Positions 35,399 to 44,205 of a stretch of DNA of 64,000 bases are shown here, in pieces. The DNA lies in assembly GCA_947488305.1 (NCBI GenBank), contig CANKZM010000002.1, positions 496,001 to 560,000 on the forward strand, written 5' to 3'. The position numbers and the translations under genes were made by a program. The DNA is from an uncultured Roseobacter sp. GTDB lineage: Bacteria > Pseudomonadota > Alphaproteobacteria > Rhodobacterales > Rhodobacteraceae. The notes under the pieces were generated by a model, which saw nothing but the letters and a program-made list of their open reading frames with translations, did not search any database and was not told the origin of the DNA. Positions within the stretch are counted from its first letter, which is position 1; each line of letters begins with the position of its first letter.

Positions 35399-36322
35399 AT
35401 GTCCACGCACACCGTTGATGCGCCGAAGAAGCGCAATTTTAAGATCAGCAAAAGGTATCTGCCCTATGTGCTGAGCCTGCCAGCTTTGCTTATGTGTATC
35501 GGCATCTTGATTCCCTTCTTTACCGCGGTGGCCTATTCGCTGCAGCGCTACAGGCTGTCTCAACCTTGGGCGCGCAAGTGGAATTGGGGCGAGAATTACC
35601 TGAACTTCATGACCGACCCGGCGTTCTGGAATACGCTCAAGGTCTCGTTGACTTACGCTTTTCTGACCGTCGGGGTCGAATTGCTGCTGGGGCTGGGCAT
35701 TGCGCTGCTGCTGCAAAAACGCACGCGCTTCAACAATTTCGTCTCAATCATGCTTTTGATGCCGCTGATGACGGCCCCGGCGCTGGCGTCGCTGATGTGG
35801 AAACTCATGACCAACCCGGGATTTGGTGTGCTGAGCTATTGGGCCACTTTGTTGGGCATTGAGGATATGAAGTGGGCGTCGGACCCTTCGACTGCGATGA
35901 TGACCGTCGTGATCGTGGATGTGTGGGTCTACACGCCGTTCATCATGATCCTGCTGCTGGCCGGTCTGCGGTCTCTGCCACGCCAACCTTTCGAGGCAGC
36001 CGAACTTGACGGAGTGCCGCGCCTGTTTGTGTTCTGGAAGATCACGCTGCCGATGCTGACACCTTTCCTTTTGACCGCCGTGTTGTTCCGGGTGATTGAA
36101 TCGATCCAACAGTTCGACATTATCTATGCAATGACCCAAGGCGGCCCCGGGGACAAATTGACGGTGTTCCAGGTTGAAGCCTATCTGAACTTCTTCCAAT
36201 CGACGAATGTGGGCCGCTCGGCAGCGCTGCTGATGATCCTCTGGCTGATCACCTACATCCTGTCGACGATATTCATCAAAAACTGGCTACGCCTGCGCGA
36301 ACGCGCTCGGGGCGAGGGGTAG
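35399..36322 (+). CDS. sugar/polyol ABC transporter permease, MalF type
   Basis: A 307-aa six-span permease. LPALLMCIGILIPFFTAVAY is the first span. The EAA loop is EAAELDGVPRLFVFWKITLP, with the conserved Gly, and docks on the ATPase dimer. It is spaced 90 bases from the binding-protein gene and 9 bases from the second permease gene. It forms a heterodimeric channel with the next product. Confidence 0.92.
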   Translation: MSTHTVDAPKKRNFKISKRYLPYVLSLPALLMCIGILIPFFTAVAYSLQRYRLSQPWARKWNWGENYLNFMTDPAFWNTLKVSLTYAFLTVGVELLLGLGIALLLQKRTRFNNFVSIMLLMPLMTAPALASLMWKLMTNPGFGVLSYWATLLGIEDMKWASDPSTAMMTVVIVDVWVYTPFIMILLLAGLRSLPRQPFEAAELDGVPRLFVFWKITLPMLTPFLLTAVLFRVIESIQQFDIIYAMTQGGPGDKLTVFQVEAYLNFFQSTNVGRSAALLMILWLITYILSTIFIKNWLRLRERARGEG

Positions 36323-36331
36323 GAGGCCGTC

Positions 36332-37189
36332 ATGCATAAAGCGAGCGTTTTGGAACGGACCCTGCGTGGCATTGCCCTGACATTGGTCATCTTCTTTTTC
36401 ATGTTCCCGATCTTCTGGATCTTCCTGATGTCGTTTCAAACCAACGAGACGATCTTGCGGGTGCCGCCATCCATGATCTTTGAGCCGACATTGACCAACT
36501 ACCGCTCGCTGATCTCCGGCACGCTGGAGGGCAGCACGGCCACCCTTGAAATCCGCTTCATGAGCAATTTGTACAATTCACTGTTTCTGTCGGTGACGTC
36601 GGTGACGGTCGGGTTGTTGCTTGGGGTCCCGGCGGCCTATGCCTTCGCCAAGTTGAAGTTTCGCGGGTCAGAAGACATTGCGTTTACTTTGCTGTCGTTC
36701 CGCTTCGCGCCGCCGCTTCTGGTGCTGTTGCCGCTGACCATCTACTTCCAGAAAATCGGCCTCGCCGATACCTACCTTGGGCTCATCTGGGTCTATCAGT
36801 TGATCGTCTTGCCTTTGATATTGTGGATCGTGCGCGGCTATTTCGAAGACATACCCAGCGATATCGAATACGCGCACCGCATCGCGGGCCACGGGTTCTG
36901 GTCTACTTTTACCAAGATTGCCTTGCCTCTGGCCGGACCAGGCATCGCGGCGGCAGGGCTGCTGGCGTTCATTTTTGCCTGGAACAACTTCATCTTTGCC
37001 TTGGTTCTGGCCTCGGCAGACAAGCAACCCGTCACGGTTGGGGCGCTGGCCTTTATCACGGCGTCCGGCATTAACTACGGACAGATTGCTGCAGGGATCA
37101 TGCTTTCAATTGCGCCGACCTTTGCCTTGGCGCTCTATGCACAACGCTATCTGGTCGAAGGCCTGTCGCTTGGTGCGGTGAAAGGATAG
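36332..37189 (+). CDS. sugar/polyol ABC transporter permease, MalG type
   Basis: A 285-aa six-span permease with MalG-type N-terminus (LVIFFFMFPIFWIFLMSFQT) and LGVPAAYAFAKLKFRG. Its EAA loop reads EYAHRIAGHGFWSTFTKIAL, so the usual EAA-x-x-D-G is replaced by EYA-HRIAG, a clear departure. A GGAGG ribosome-binding site precedes the ATG. A matched departure may exist in the partner ATPases, which are themselves unusual. Confidence 0.92.
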   Translation: MHKASVLERTLRGIALTLVIFFFMFPIFWIFLMSFQTNETILRVPPSMIFEPTLTNYRSLISGTLEGSTATLEIRFMSNLYNSLFLSVTSVTVGLLLGVPAAYAFAKLKFRGSEDIAFTLLSFRFAPPLLVLLPLTIYFQKIGLADTYLGLIWVYQLIVLPLILWIVRGYFEDIPSDIEYAHRIAGHGFWSTFTKIALPLAGPGIAAAGLLAFIFAWNNFIFALVLASADKQPVTVGALAFITASGINYGQIAAGIMLSIAPTFALALYAQRYLVEGLSLGAVKG

Positions 37190-37194
37190 TCCGA

Positions 37195-38307
37195 ATGTCT
37201 CTGAGTTTAACCGACATCAGAAAATCCTTCAAAGACGACACGGTTCTGGATGGTGTTTCCCTCGAGGTACCCACCGGCAAGACGTTGGTTCTGTTCGGCC
37301 CTTCCGGGGCAGGTAAAACCGTGCTGCTGCGATTAATCGCGGGGGTGATTGAACCGGACGCGGGCGTGGTCGAAATCGCGGGGCGCAATATGTCCGGTGT
37401 CGAACCGGAAGACAGGGGCATCGGCATGGCGTTCCAGAATTTCGCGCTTTTCCCGCACATGAGTGCGCTGGACAATATTGCGAGCCCCCTGACCGCGCAG
37501 AAGCAAAGCAAATCCGCCATTCAATCGGGCGTTCAGTCACTGGCGCGGCTTTTGAAGATCGAGCACGTGTTGGGTCACAAACCCAAGGAATTGTCGAACG
37601 GTCAAAAACAACGCACAGCGCTTGCCCGGGCACTGGCAGGTAAGCCGGAGGTCTTGCTGCTGGACGATCCTTTACGGAACGTCGACGCCAAGTTGCGGTT
37701 CGAGATGCGCCTTGAGCTGCCGCGCCTGATCAAGGACCAGAATGCGACGGTCATCTACGTGACACAGGATTACAAAGAAGCAATGGCCTTCGGGGACGAG
37801 ATCGCGGTGATTAATGACGGCCGGATCCAGCAAATTGGTACCCCTGAACAGGTGTACCTGACGCCAGCAAACACTGACATTGCACGGCTTTTTGGCGATC
37901 CGGTGATCAACCTGCTGGAAGTGACACCGCAAATGGGGGCGTCGGGCCCGTTCGTGGCGGTCTCGGATCAGCCGGTACCACTGCCTGCGAGCCATTCGGG
38001 CGACATCGATCGCCCCTGCATCCTGGGCCTGCGACCTGAGGCGTTGAGTTTTGCATCCCCAGAAACACCGGGCACGATCCCGATGACTGTCGAGACAGAG
38101 GCTCCACTCAATGAGAAAACAGTCACGCTTGCGGTCACAGCGCGAGGGCGGGAGATCATGCTGTCCCGACCTGCAGGCACTCCGGGACCGCGGTCTGGAC
38201 CCGCGCACATGGTGATCAATGCCAGCGCGGCTTTGCTTTTTGATCGTGCAACCGGGGAATTGATTCAAGGGACGACCGACGCCCAGGCGCAAGGGAAAGT
38301 GGCATGA
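37195..38307 (+). CDS. ABC transporter ATP-binding protein 1 (degenerate catalytic site), GlpS-like
   Basis: A 370-aa MalK-class ATPase with a C-terminal OB-like domain. Walker A GPSGAGKT (35-42) and the Q-loop Gln81 are normal. The Walker B reads LLLDDP, so the catalytic Glu is Asp158. The switch His is Gln191 (VTQDYKEA), and the signature is LSNGQ. These changes predict weak or no hydrolysis at its own site. It is followed with a 4-base overlap by a second ATPase gene, so the two presumably form a heterodimer, as with GlpS/GlpT of rhizobial glycerol importers (family knowledge). Confidence 0.9.
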   Translation: MSLSLTDIRKSFKDDTVLDGVSLEVPTGKTLVLFGPSGAGKTVLLRLIAGVIEPDAGVVEIAGRNMSGVEPEDRGIGMAFQNFALFPHMSALDNIASPLTAQKQSKSAIQSGVQSLARLLKIEHVLGHKPKELSNGQKQRTALARALAGKPEVLLLDDPLRNVDAKLRFEMRLELPRLIKDQNATVIYVTQDYKEAMAFGDEIAVINDGRIQQIGTPEQVYLTPANTDIARLFGDPVINLLEVTPQMGASGPFVAVSDQPVPLPASHSGDIDRPCILGLRPEALSFASPETPGTIPMTVETEAPLNEKTVTLAVTARGREIMLSRPAGTPGPRSGPAHMVINASAALLFDRATGELIQGTTDAQAQGKVA

Positions 38308-39431
38308 GTGAAACCAAGCTGCGCATCAGCAATATTGACAAATTTTACGGTGCCATCGATCACGGTGTCCATGCCGTCAAGAATGTATCCATGGATGTGG
38401 AGGACGGTGACATCGTCGCTCTTCTCGGTTCGTCCGGATGTGGAAAAACGTCGACGCTGCGCATGATCGCCGGGTTCGAGGAGGTCAGTCGGGGTAGCAT
38501 TTCAATCGCCGGTCGCGAGGTGCACATGTTGCCACCCGTCAAACGCAATGTCGCGATGGCGTTTGAAGGCTATTCGCTTTATCCGACGGTCACGGTGCGT
38601 GACAACATTGCATTCGCCCTGAAAAGCAGTGGCAAGCCTGCCGCCGAGGTGGCTGGAAAGGTCGAACAGATCGCAGCGATGCTGGAGATTTCGGACATTC
38701 TGGATCGTTATCCATCGTTTATCTCGGGCGGGCAGCAGCAGCGCGCCTCGCTTGCACGGGCCTTGATCCGAGAAGCGGACCTCTACCTTCTGGACGAACC
38801 GATGGGGCAACTGGAGCCGCAATTGCGCACGTTGCTACGGGGCCGGATCAAGTTTTACATCAAGGAGCGGGGACTGACCGCAATTCTCGTCACCCATGAT
38901 CAGACAGAGGCCAATGCCTTGGCGGACAAAATCGCGGTTATGGAAGATGGCGAGTTGCAGCAATTTGCCAGCCCGGATGAGATCAAGGAGGCACCGGCCA
39001 ACCTCTTCACCGGTACCTTCGTGGGCGAGCCGCCAATGAATGTCTTCCCGGCCAAGGCAAGATCCTCAGATCAGGCTTTGGTCTTTGACCTTCAGGATGG
39101 ATCCGAATTGAGTTTCCCGCGCTCGGTGTTTGCGCGCGACCTGCATGACCGGATCATGGCGCTGCAAAGTGTCATGTTGGGCGTGCGTCCCTACGCCGTG
39201 CAACGCAGTGAAACCGGCGCACAGGCGCGGGTACTGGCAAATCAGTGGCTTGGTGATCAAAGCCACATTGCAGCGGAGTTTGCCGGGGGCGCTTTGGTCC
39301 TTGTTGAGCATGACCGGGCTGCATTGTCCGAAGGGGATGCGATTACTGTCCACCTGGACCCCTCCGATCTGCACATCTTTGATCCCGCGTCTGGTGTTGC
39401 GGTTTCTCACGGAGCCAGTTTGGCAGGATGA
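38304..39431 (+). CDS. ABC transporter ATP-binding protein 2, GlpT-like
   Basis: A 375-aa MalK-class ATPase. Walker A GSSGCGKT (42-49), signature ISGGQ (140-144), Walker B YLLDEP with Glu165, and switch His198 (VTHDQTEA) are intact. The Q-loop Gln, however, is Glu88 (AMAFEGYSLYP), and the D-loop region reads MGQLEPQLR in place of the usual LSNLDAKLR. The C-terminal regulatory domain is present. It overlaps the preceding ATPase gene by 4 bases and the kinase gene by 4 bases. It probably provides the active hydrolysis site of the pair. Confidence 0.9.
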   Translation: MSETKLRISNIDKFYGAIDHGVHAVKNVSMDVEDGDIVALLGSSGCGKTSTLRMIAGFEEVSRGSISIAGREVHMLPPVKRNVAMAFEGYSLYPTVTVRDNIAFALKSSGKPAAEVAGKVEQIAAMLEISDILDRYPSFISGGQQQRASLARALIREADLYLLDEPMGQLEPQLRTLLRGRIKFYIKERGLTAILVTHDQTEANALADKIAVMEDGELQQFASPDEIKEAPANLFTGTFVGEPPMNVFPAKARSSDQALVFDLQDGSELSFPRSVFARDLHDRIMALQSVMLGVRPYAVQRSETGAQARVLANQWLGDQSHIAAEFAGGALVLVEHDRAALSEGDAITVHLDPSDLHIFDPASGVAVSHGASLAG

Positions 39432-40987
39432 GCCGGGATATCATCATAGGTATTGATGCTGGGACATCGGTCATCAAATCGGTAGCGTTTGACCTCTCAG
39501 GCCGCCAGCTCGACATGGCTTCCGTGCCAAATGCGTATACCTCGGGGCCCGGCGGTGCGGTGACGCAATCGCTGTCTCAAACCTGGCGTGATTGTGCGGC
39601 AACCTTGAGAGGCCTGGGCGAGCAAATCCCGGATTTACCCGCGCGGGTCGCAGCGATTTCCGTGACAGGGCAGGGCGATGGCACTTGGCTGGTTGGAAAA
39701 GACAATGCACCTGTCGGTGATGGCTGGCTATGGCTCGATGCACGTGGGGGCGCACTGGCAGAGACGCTGCGCAACCGCGATGATGACGTTGAGCGGTACC
39801 GTTCGACCGGCACAGGGCTCAACGCTTGTCAGCAAGGGGTCCAGCTGGCGCATATGAAGGCGAACTCGCCAGAGCAGCTCGACGCTGCGGAGTGCGCATT
39901 TCATTGTAAGGACTGGCTTTACCTGAACCTGACCGGGGTGCGTGCAACGGATCCTTCCGAGGCCTGTTTCACCTTTGGTAACTTCCGTACGCGAACATAC
40001 AGCGATGATGTCATACGGCTGCTGGGTTTGAAAAGTCATCAACACCTGCTCGCGCCGATATGCGACGGTACGGCGACCACCCATGGCTTGTCAGAGGCCG
40101 CAGCTGCGGAAACCGGGTTGCTTGCGGGCACACCCTGTTCGCTGGGATATGTGGATATCATCTGCACAACCTTGGGCGGGGGCGGGTATCTGCCGGGACA
40201 GGACACCGGATGCACGATCGTCGGAACCACCGGGGTCCATATCCGCTGCAAACCTGTGCCCGACGTTCATCTCAACCCCGAAGAGCGCACGGGGTATGTG
40301 ATGGTCATGCCAACCATTGGTCAAACTGCGCAATTGCAAACCAATATGGCGGGCACATTGAACATCGACTGGGTCTTGGATTTGGCCGCTGATGTCTGCA
40401 GCGCCGTGGGGGCTGATACAGAGCCTGCACAACTCATCGGTCGGGTCGAGCAATGGATGGCCGAAAGCCTGCCCGGCGGTCTGATCTTTCATCCCTATAT
40501 CTCAGAGGCGGGGGAACGCGGACCCTTCATTGACCACACCGCCCGTGCCAGCCTGATTGGCCTGTCGACCGCGCATCGGTTTGCGGATCTGGTTCGGGCG
40601 GCAATTGAAGGTCTGAGCATGGCGTCGCGGGACTGTTACGAGGCAATGGGGGGCGTGCCAGACCATGTCACCCTGACGGGTGGTGCCGCGCGTTCTGATT
40701 CTTTGCGTGCGACGCTGTCGGCGACACTGGGGGCATCGGTCCGCCGGTCCACCCGAGCCGAGGCCGGAGCCGCTGGCGCAGCCATGATGGCGGCGGTCGC
40801 CAATGGCATCTATCCGGATATGGAGACCTGCGTTCAGGAATGGGTAACGCCTTTGCTGACAGAAGCCGAAGCGCCGGATGCGACCTTGGCCGCGCTCTAT
40901 GATCGGCTCTATCCGGAGTACGTTGCCTCGCGTGAAACGGTCAGGCCGATATGGGCAACTCTAGCACAGCGAAGGAGTGTTCTGTGA
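39428..40987 (+). CDS. FGGY-family carbohydrate kinase, erythritol-kinase (EryA)-like
   Basis: A 519-aa kinase. The phosphate-binding motif is IIIGIDAGTSVIKSVAFDLS; the substrate-domain segment ISVTGQGDGTWLVG and the C-terminal adenosine motif VTLTGGAARSDSLRATLS are typical FGGY features. Length and N-terminus are like EryA of Brucella and rhizobia, which phosphorylates erythritol to L-erythritol 4-phosphate. The EryB-like dehydrogenase and SorC regulator in the same operon support a polyol substrate. Which polyol (C4 or C5) is uncertain. Overlaps the ATPase gene by 4 bases. Confidence 0.85.
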   Translation: MSRDIIIGIDAGTSVIKSVAFDLSGRQLDMASVPNAYTSGPGGAVTQSLSQTWRDCAATLRGLGEQIPDLPARVAAISVTGQGDGTWLVGKDNAPVGDGWLWLDARGGALAETLRNRDDDVERYRSTGTGLNACQQGVQLAHMKANSPEQLDAAECAFHCKDWLYLNLTGVRATDPSEACFTFGNFRTRTYSDDVIRLLGLKSHQHLLAPICDGTATTHGLSEAAAAETGLLAGTPCSLGYVDIICTTLGGGGYLPGQDTGCTIVGTTGVHIRCKPVPDVHLNPEERTGYVMVMPTIGQTAQLQTNMAGTLNIDWVLDLAADVCSAVGADTEPAQLIGRVEQWMAESLPGGLIFHPYISEAGERGPFIDHTARASLIGLSTAHRFADLVRAAIEGLSMASRDCYEAMGGVPDHVTLTGGAARSDSLRATLSATLGASVRRSTRAEAGAAGAAMMAAVANGIYPDMETCVQEWVTPLLTEAEAPDATLAALYDRLYPEYVASRETVRPIWATLAQRRSVL

Positions 40988-42030
40988 CTGCTCGGGAAAT
41001 CGCAATCATTGGTGATCATTTCATCTTGCCGGAGGTTTTCGAAGCAGAACTTCGCAGGGCTTGCACCGGCACGGAAATACGTTGTCGAGTGTCACAAAAC
41101 GACTGGCCGAACAGCCCGGTGGTACATGGCTACCATGGGGGTGAAGACGCTCCGATCAAGGAGTATCTGGGTGATTTTGACGAGGTGGCTGCCTTCATCG
41201 GCGATGCCGAGGTGCTGGTCATGCACCAGTCTCCGGTCACGGCAGGGATGCTGGATCAACTGCCCAATCTGCGCCTGATAGCCTGCTCGCGCGGCGGGCC
41301 CGTAAATGTCGACATCGAAGCGGCAAGAAGCCGTGATGTCATCGTGGTGCGGGCACCCGGGCGAAACGCGTCCGCCGTGGCCGAATTTACCATCGGTGCC
41401 ATACTGACCGAAACCCGAAAGATCCGGGTCGGCCATGAGGCGCTGCGCGCAGGCAACTGGCGAGGTGATCTGTACCGGGCAGACACAACCGGACGCGAAC
41501 TGAATGAAATGACCGTTGGCGTCGTCGGGTATGGGAAGATCGGGACCCGCGTGACGAAGCTGCTGCGGGCATTCGGTACACGTGTGCTGGTGTGCGATCC
41601 ATACGTGCAGCTTGACCCGGAAGATGCGCAAGCCGGTGTTGAACAGGTTTCCTTGGCTAAGTTGCTGCGCGACAGCGATGTGGTCAGCCTCCATCCCCGG
41701 GTTACCGAAGAAACCACGCAAATGATCAACAAGGAGACGCTTGCGCAGATGAAGCCGGAGGCACTTTTGATCAACACCGCGCGGGGACCGCTCTGCAATT
41801 ACGATGATCTGTATGAAGCACTGCGCGATGGGGTGATCGGATCGGCGATGCTGGAAACATTTGCGATTGAACCCACGCCTCCGGATTGGCCGCTTCTACA
41901 ACTCGACAATGTAACACTGACGCCGCATATCGCCGGAGCCTCGGTGCGCACAACGACGTTTGCGGCGGAGCAACTTGCAGAAGATGTGCGCCGATACTTC
42001 GATGGCGAACCCCTATTGAATAAATGTTGA
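40984..42030 (+). CDS. D-isomer-specific 2-hydroxyacid dehydrogenase family protein
   Basis: A 348-aa NAD-dependent dehydrogenase, SerA/GyaR-like. Rossmann motif VGVVGYGKIGTRVTKLL, catalytic Arg region NTARGPLCNYDDL, Glu in METFAIEPTPP-type context (LETFAIEP), and the catalytic His in LTPHIAGASVRTT. I chose GTG 40984: it overlaps the kinase stop as GTGA and has GAAGGAG 7 bases upstream; the ATG at 40951 lies well inside the kinase gene. In this operon it could reduce glyoxylate or oxidise a 2-hydroxyacid produced from aldolase-derived glycolaldehyde; this is inference. Confidence 0.9.
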   Translation: MTAREIAIIGDHFILPEVFEAELRRACTGTEIRCRVSQNDWPNSPVVHGYHGGEDAPIKEYLGDFDEVAAFIGDAEVLVMHQSPVTAGMLDQLPNLRLIACSRGGPVNVDIEAARSRDVIVVRAPGRNASAVAEFTIGAILTETRKIRVGHEALRAGNWRGDLYRADTTGRELNEMTVGVVGYGKIGTRVTKLLRAFGTRVLVCDPYVQLDPEDAQAGVEQVSLAKLLRDSDVVSLHPRVTEETTQMINKETLAQMKPEALLINTARGPLCNYDDLYEALRDGVIGSAMLETFAIEPTPPDWPLLQLDNVTLTPHIAGASVRTTTFAAEQLAEDVRRYFDGEPLLNKC

Positions 42031-42040
42031 GGATTATCAC

Positions 42041-42700
42041 GTGAGTGAAAAGGAACTACGCAAGGAAGTTGTCGCTGCTTATCAGGAGCTTGGGCGCGAG
42101 GGGATGAACAAAGGCGCGTCCGGCAATGTGTCGGCACGTATGGGAAAGCACATGCTGATCACCCCATCGGGCATTCCATCCGCGTTGATGGAGCCCGCAC
42201 AGGTGGCCAAACTTCGTATCGACGACGACTCCGGGGAGTGGGATGGACCCTGCAAACCCTCTTCGGAATGGCGGTTTCACAGGGATATCTTGCGGTCGAA
42301 GACTGATGCAGGGGCCGTCGTTCATGCCCATGCACCGTTTTCAACCATTCTTGCAATCCTGCGCAAACCGATCCCGGCGGTCCATTACATGATGGCGGCT
42401 TTCGGCACGACCGAAATCAAGGTGGCGGGCTACAAGACCTACGGCACGCCTGAATTGTCGCAGGCGGTGATCAAGGCTATGGAAGGTGCGAATGGCTGCC
42501 TGATGGCCAATCACGGGATGGTGGTTGCAGGGCCGAACATGACCCGCACGATGTGGCTGGCGGGGGAGTTGGAACTGCTGGCGAGCCAATATTACCACAG
42601 CCTGCTCGCAGGCAAGCCGCACATACTCTCCAAAGCCGAAATAGATGAAACGGCGAAGTCTTTCGAAGGATATGGTCCACAAGAGGTTGAGAAAGACTGA
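42041..42700 (+). CDS. class II aldolase, L-fuculose-phosphate aldolase (FucA)-like
   Basis: A 219-aa zinc-dependent aldolase. Zinc ligands are visible: His95 and His97 in VVHAHAPF and His158 in MANHGMVVAG. Glu76 (SSEWRFH) matches the catalytic acid. NKGASGNVSARMG and TPSGIP are the phosphate-binding segments. The start is GTG 42041, with GAGGA 8 bases upstream. Family members cleave ketose 1-phosphates into DHAP and an aldehyde, so this enzyme probably splits the product of the EryB-like dehydrogenase. Its stop overlaps the next ATG as TGATG. Confidence 0.9.
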   Translation: MSEKELRKEVVAAYQELGREGMNKGASGNVSARMGKHMLITPSGIPSALMEPAQVAKLRIDDDSGEWDGPCKPSSEWRFHRDILRSKTDAGAVVHAHAPFSTILAILRKPIPAVHYMMAAFGTTEIKVAGYKTYGTPELSQAVIKAMEGANGCLMANHGMVVAGPNMTRTMWLAGELELLASQYYHSLLAGKPHILSKAEIDETAKSFEGYGPQEVEKD

Positions 42701-44205
42701 TGACGGAGGCGGTCGACCTCCTTGTTATTGGCGGCGGCGTGAATGGCGCCGGAATAGCGCGGGATGCGGCCGGGCGCGGGTTGTCCGTGGTTTTGTGCGA
42801 AAAAGATGATCTGGCCCAGGGAACGTCCTCTCGGTCGGGCAAGCTGGTGCATGGTGGTTTGCGCTACCTCGAATACTATGAATTCCGTCTGGTGCGTGAA
42901 GCGTTGATCGAGAGAGAGGTTCTGTTGAACGCTGCACCTCATATCATCTGGCCAATGCGGTTTGTGCTGCCACACAGCCCAATGGACCGACCCGCGTGGC
43001 TGGTACGGTTGGGCCTGTTTCTCTACGATCATTTGGGAGGGCGAAAACGCCTGCCCGGGACGCGCACCCTTGATCTGCTGCGGGACCCGGAAGGCGCTCC
43101 GATCCTCGCAAAATATACAAAAGGGTTCGAATATTCTGACTGTTGGGTGGATGACGCGCGGCTTGTCGTCCTGAATGCATTGGGCGCAAAAGACAAGGGC
43201 GCCGAAATCCTGCCGCGCATGGCCTGTGCTTCCCTGCATGTGGAAGACGGGGTTTGGATTGCAAGTCTGAAGAGTACGAATGGAAACGCCGAAAGATCGT
43301 TGCGTGCCCGTGCGGTGGTCAACGCTGCAGGTCCTTGGGTGAATGACATTATCGGGCGCGTGGCCGGGACAAATTCAAATCGGGCTGTACGTCTTGTCAA
43401 AGGAAGCCACATCGTCGTGCCAAAATTCTGGGAAGGGCAGCAAGCCTATCTGATCCAGAACGACGACAAGCGCGTGATCTTCATCAACCCCTACGAAGGG
43501 GACAAGGCACTGATCGGCACCACGGATATCAGCTTTGAGGGTTCAGCGGATGAGGTGCAAGCGGACCAAAGTGAGGTCGATTACCTCGTGGCAGCCGTAA
43601 ACCGGTATTTCAAACAAAAGTTGCATTCGGAGGATGTGCTGGAGACCTTTTCCGGCGTGCGCCCACTTTTCGATGATGGTCAAGGCAATCCAAGCGCGGT
43701 GACGCGGGACTACGTGCTTGATCTCGACAACGCGCGCGGTGCGCCGCTTCTCAATATTTTCGGGGGCAAGATAACGACGTACCGCAAGCTTGCTGAGCAT
43801 GCGGTAGAAGAGCTGAAAGCAGTGTTTCCCCAAATGGCCCCCTGCTGGACCGCGAATGAGCCATTGCCGGGCGGGGACATGCCCGATGCGGATTTTGAGA
43901 GCTTTCTGGGCCGTGTGCACGAAGATTACCCGTGGTTGCCGCGCGCTTTGGCAAAACATTATGCGCGTCTCTATGGCACGCGGATGACCCAGATCATTGG
44001 CAACGCAACGTCACTGGACGGGATGGGTCATCAGTTTGGCCATCTGCTTTTTGAAGCTGAGGTTGCCTATCTCACGTCACATGAGTGGGCCACGAGCGCG
44101 GAGGATATTCTGCAACGAAGAACGAAACACGGGTTGCATCTCTCGGCGGAAGAACAAGACGCACTTGAAAGGTGGTTTGATGACACAATTGCCGAATCCG
44201 CCTGA
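42700..44205 (+). CDS. FAD-dependent polyol-phosphate dehydrogenase, GlpD/EryB-like
   Basis: A 501-aa flavoprotein. The FAD motif is DLLVIGGGVNGAGIARDAAG, followed by GTSSRSGKLVHGGLRYLEYY, the GlpD-family signature, and NIFGGKITTYRKLAEHAVEE. It feeds electrons to quinone at the inner membrane. Members oxidise glycerol 3-phosphate (GlpD) or L-erythritol phosphate (EryB). The length and the association with an EryA-like kinase and SorC regulator favour a polyol-phosphate substrate over plain glycerol phosphate. The true GlpD cannot be excluded from sequence alone. Coupled to both neighbours by overlaps. Confidence 0.9.
   Translation: MTEAVDLLVIGGGVNGAGIARDAAGRGLSVVLCEKDDLAQGTSSRSGKLVHGGLRYLEYYEFRLVREALIEREVLLNAAPHIIWPMRFVLPHSPMDRPAWLVRLGLFLYDHLGGRKRLPGTRTLDLLRDPEGAPILAKYTKGFEYSDCWVDDARLVVLNALGAKDKGAEILPRMACASLHVEDGVWIASLKSTNGNAERSLRARAVVNAAGPWVNDIIGRVAGTNSNRAVRLVKGSHIVVPKFWEGQQAYLIQNDDKRVIFINPYEGDKALIGTTDISFEGSADEVQADQSEVDYLVAAVNRYFKQKLHSEDVLETFSGVRPLFDDGQGNPSAVTRDYVLDLDNARGAPLLNIFGGKITTYRKLAEHAVEELKAVFPQMAPCWTANEPLPGGDMPDADFESFLGRVHEDYPWLPRALAKHYARLYGTRMTQIIGNATSLDGMGHQFGHLLFEAEVAYLTSHEWATSAEDILQRRTKHGLHLSAEEQDALERWFDDTIAESA

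Noticed and set aside
42700-44205. Plain glycerol utilisation operon (glpD/glpK with glycerol importer)
   Set aside because: The importer resembles GlpSTPQV types, but two aldolases, an EryA-like kinase, a SorC regulator and a HAD phosphatase are not needed for glycerol; kept as an alternative only for the dehydrogenase.
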